Part shown: positions 5,878 through 7,455 of the stretch, piece by piece
Numbering within the stretch: the first letter of the stretch is position 1
Layout: every line of letters starts with the position of its first letter
NCBI GenBank assembly: GCA_900549195.1
Contig: URNK01000083.1
Location: 1-7,455, forward strand
DNA length: 7,455 nucleotides
Source of the DNA: an uncultured Collinsella sp.
GTDB lineage: Bacteria > Actinomycetota > Coriobacteriia > Coriobacteriales > Coriobacteriaceae
Direction of reading: 5' to 3'
Notes under the pieces: model-generated
What the model saw: the letters and a program-made list of their open reading frames with translations, nothing else
Told to the model about the DNA's origin: nothing
Database searches by the model: none
Made by a program: the position numbers and the translations under genes

Positions 5878-7098
5878 ATGCATCTAGCCCGTCGTGCCTG
5901 GTGCCGAACATATCAGACGGTTTTTCGCATTGCATTGCCGATCCTGCCCTATACCGAGCCGCGCATTTTGGAGCATGCCGAGGATGTGCCCGCGGTGCTT
6001 CAAAAGCGCTCGATCCAGAAGGTCCTTATCGTGACGGATCCCGGCATTGCCCGTCTGGGGCTCACGGCACCGCTCGAAACGGCGCTCGCATCCAGGGGAA
6101 TTGGCGTTGCGGTCTATGCCAAAACATCAGCGAACCCCACGGTTTCAAACGTGGAGGAAGCGGCGTCCCTGTATCGAGAGAGTGCCTGCCGGGCCATTAT
6201 CGGCTTTGGCGGAGGATCAGCCATGGACTGCGCCAAGGGCGTGGGCGCACGTATTGCGCAGCCAAACAAGCCCATCAACAAGATGCGCGGCCTGCTGCGG
6301 GTTCATCGTCGCCTGCCGCTGCTCATCGCCGTTCCCACTACCGCCGGTACGGGAAGCGAAGTCACGCTTGCGGCGGTAATTACCGATGACGAGACGCACT
6401 ACAAATACCCCATTAACGACTTTGTGCTCATCCCGCGTTTTGCAGTCCACGACCCCGAGTTTACGTGCGGCTTGCCCGCTTCCATTACGGGGCAGACGGG
6501 CATGGACGCCCTGACGCATGCCGTCGAGGCCTTTATCGGGCGAAGCACTACGCCCTATACGCGCAAGATGGCGCGACAGGCGGTGAAGCTCATCCACGAC
6601 AATTTGCTTGAGGCTTATGAGCATGGCGACAACATGCGTGCGCGTCGCAATATGCTTTCGGCGGCGTATAAGGCGGGCGTTGCGTTTACTCGCTCCTATG
6701 TCGGATATGTGCATGCCATCGCGCACAGTCTGGGCGGCAGATACGGAATTCCGCACGGTTTGGCCAACGCGATCATCCTGCCGCATATGCTTCGCGCCTA
6801 TGGCGAAGCTGCTGCTCCTAAGCTCGCCGATCTTGCTCGCATGGCGGGCATTGCGCCGGCTACCGCGCAGGACAGTCTTGCGGCCGAGGCCTTTATCGAT
6901 TGGGTCGACCGCATGAACGCCGCCTTGGGCATACCCAAATATGTGACGGGCATTCGCCGCTCCGACATTCCCGAGATGGCGGCGCATGCCGATGCCGAGG
7001 CCAATCCCCTGTACCCCGTTCCGCTTCTAATGGACCGCTTGGAGCTCGAGCATATGTACGAAGTCGTTGCAGGTGGTATGTTTGAGAGCGAGAATTAG
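5878..7098 (+). CDS. Iron-containing (group III) alcohol dehydrogenase
   Basis: This is a cytosolic NAD(P)-dependent alcohol/aldehyde oxidoreductase of the Fe-ADH family, 406 residues from the ATG at 5878, a normal length. The N-terminal dinucleotide-binding part carries GGGSAMD (residues 111-117), followed by the PTTAGTGSE signature. The C-terminal metal-binding part holds all four ligands: Asp210 and His214 (GMDALTHAVE), His279 (VHAIAH) and His293 (PHGLAN). His283 matches the extra conserved histidine, and the spacing agrees with FucO. The start at 5878 has AAGGAG eight bases upstream; the in-frame ATG at 5797 has no such site and would add a non-homologous leader. It is followed after eight bases by an aldehyde dehydrogenase, so the pair probably converts an alcohol through its aldehyde to the acid, or the reverse. 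The exact substrate cannot be told. Confidence 0.93.
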   Translation: MHLARRAWCRTYQTVFRIALPILPYTEPRILEHAEDVPAVLQKRSIQKVLIVTDPGIARLGLTAPLETALASRGIGVAVYAKTSANPTVSNVEEAASLYRESACRAIIGFGGGSAMDCAKGVGARIAQPNKPINKMRGLLRVHRRLPLLIAVPTTAGTGSEVTLAAVITDDETHYKYPINDFVLIPRFAVHDPEFTCGLPASITGQTGMDALTHAVEAFIGRSTTPYTRKMARQAVKLIHDNLLEAYEHGDNMRARRNMLSAAYKAGVAFTRSYVGYVHAIAHSLGGRYGIPHGLANAIILPHMLRAYGEAAAPKLADLARMAGIAPATAQDSLAAEAFIDWVDRMNAALGIPKYVTGIRRSDIPEMAAHADAEANPLYPVPLLMDRLELEHMYEVVAGGMFESEN

Positions 7099-7106
7099 GA
7101 GGGCCC

Positions 7107-7455
7107 ATGAACACCGAGGAAATTGCGCGCATCGTCGGCGATCAGCGCGCCTACTTTAAGACGCACGCTACGTTTGATGTTGATGCTCGACGTCGCGCGC
7201 TCGCGAGTTTACGCGATGCGGTGCGGGCCCACGAGGCCGATATCGCCCATGCGCTCAAGACCGATTTGGGGAAGTCGCATGACGAGGCCTATATGTGCGA
7301 GATTGGTACGTCGCTTTCCGAGATTCGACATCAGATCGCTCACGTGGCTCGGTGGAGTCGTCCGCGCCTGCGTCCGTGCGATCTCGCTAACGCCGTGAGC
7401 GTGTGCAAAACGCAAGCCGTGCCCTATGGCGTCACACTCATCACTGTCTCTTATA
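7107..7455 (+). CDS. Class 3-type aldehyde dehydrogenase, N-terminal part (runs off the window)
   Basis: The visible N-terminal part contains a DLGKSHDEAYMCEIGTSLSEI stretch and ends in VPYGVTLI. This matches class 3 (fatty/coniferyl-type) NAD(P)-dependent aldehyde dehydrogenases, where such a segment precedes the SPWNYP motif. The catalytic Cys and Glu regions are beyond the window. The ATG at 7107 has AGGAGG (7097-7102), which overlaps the TAG stop of the preceding alcohol dehydrogenase gene, so the two are probably translationally coupled. Real sequence ends at about 7443 (112 full codons); the last four codons read into adapter sequence, which explains why the expected SPWNYP motif is replaced by an unrelated TVSY. 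Confidence 0.88.
   Translation, partial: MNTEEIARIVGDQRAYFKTHATFDVDARRRALASLRDAVRAHEADIAHALKTDLGKSHDEAYMCEIGTSLSEIRHQIAHVARWSRPRLRPCDLANAVSVCKTQAVPYGVTLITVSY
7444..7455 (+). other. Residual Nextera adapter sequence at the contig edge
   Basis: CTGTCTCTTATA is identical to the first 12 bases of the Nextera/Tn5 mosaic-end adapter read-through CTGTCTCTTATACACATCT. It starts exactly where the aldehyde dehydrogenase translation stops making sense and runs to the last base. It should be treated as artificial. Confidence 0.88.

Overview
This looks like a chromosomal segment of a gut actinobacterium of the class Coriobacteriia, most likely Collinsella or a close relative. The reasons are the moderately high GC, clean AAAGGA/AAGGAG ribosome binding sites, a PdxS/PdxT pair facing a MocR-type regulator, an N-terminal-rubredoxin ('reverse') rubrerythrin, and a nuclease-like orphan protein of a kind I associate with that class. 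The genus is an inference from memory and was not checked by a search.

Layout. Positions 1-314 hold no gene but carry three separate long inverted repeats (13-112, 166-219, 226-293) downstream of pdxT. pdxT and pdxS (minus strand, 315-1813) encode the two subunits of the pyridoxal 5'-phosphate synthase. They diverge from a GntR/MocR-aminotransferase regulator (1959-3395), probably PdxR. The 145-bp divergent region holds a 12-bp direct repeat that is a candidate operator. Next comes a cassette-like unit (3390-4927): two 119-bp elements in the same orientation, each ending in identical 16-bp inverted arms, enclose one gene for a 375-377 residue protein. That protein has an AbiEi-like N-terminal half and a DUF559/Vsr-like PD-(D/E)XK nuclease motif set. 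Both the regulator gene and the nuclease-like gene end inside the left arm of such an element, and that arm carries a stop codon in each of the three frames. A rubrerythrin gene follows on the minus strand (5061-5621), with a clear intrinsic terminator, a candidate promoter and a leader hairpin. The right part is an operon on the plus strand: an iron-dependent alcohol dehydrogenase (5878-7098) and the start of a class 3 aldehyde dehydrogenase (from 7107).

The last 12 bases (7444-7455) match the start of the Nextera transposase adapter. The window therefore ends at an assembly edge with residual adapter, and the last codons read there are artificial.

How it works together. pdxST makes PLP from ribose 5-phosphate, glyceraldehyde 3-phosphate and glutamine, and the MocR protein probably senses PLP and controls pdxST and itself. 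Rubrerythrin detoxifies peroxide in an anaerobe. The alcohol and aldehyde dehydrogenases probably interconvert an alcohol, its aldehyde and the acid. The repeat-bracketed nuclease-like gene is the accessory part and the best candidate for something undescribed.
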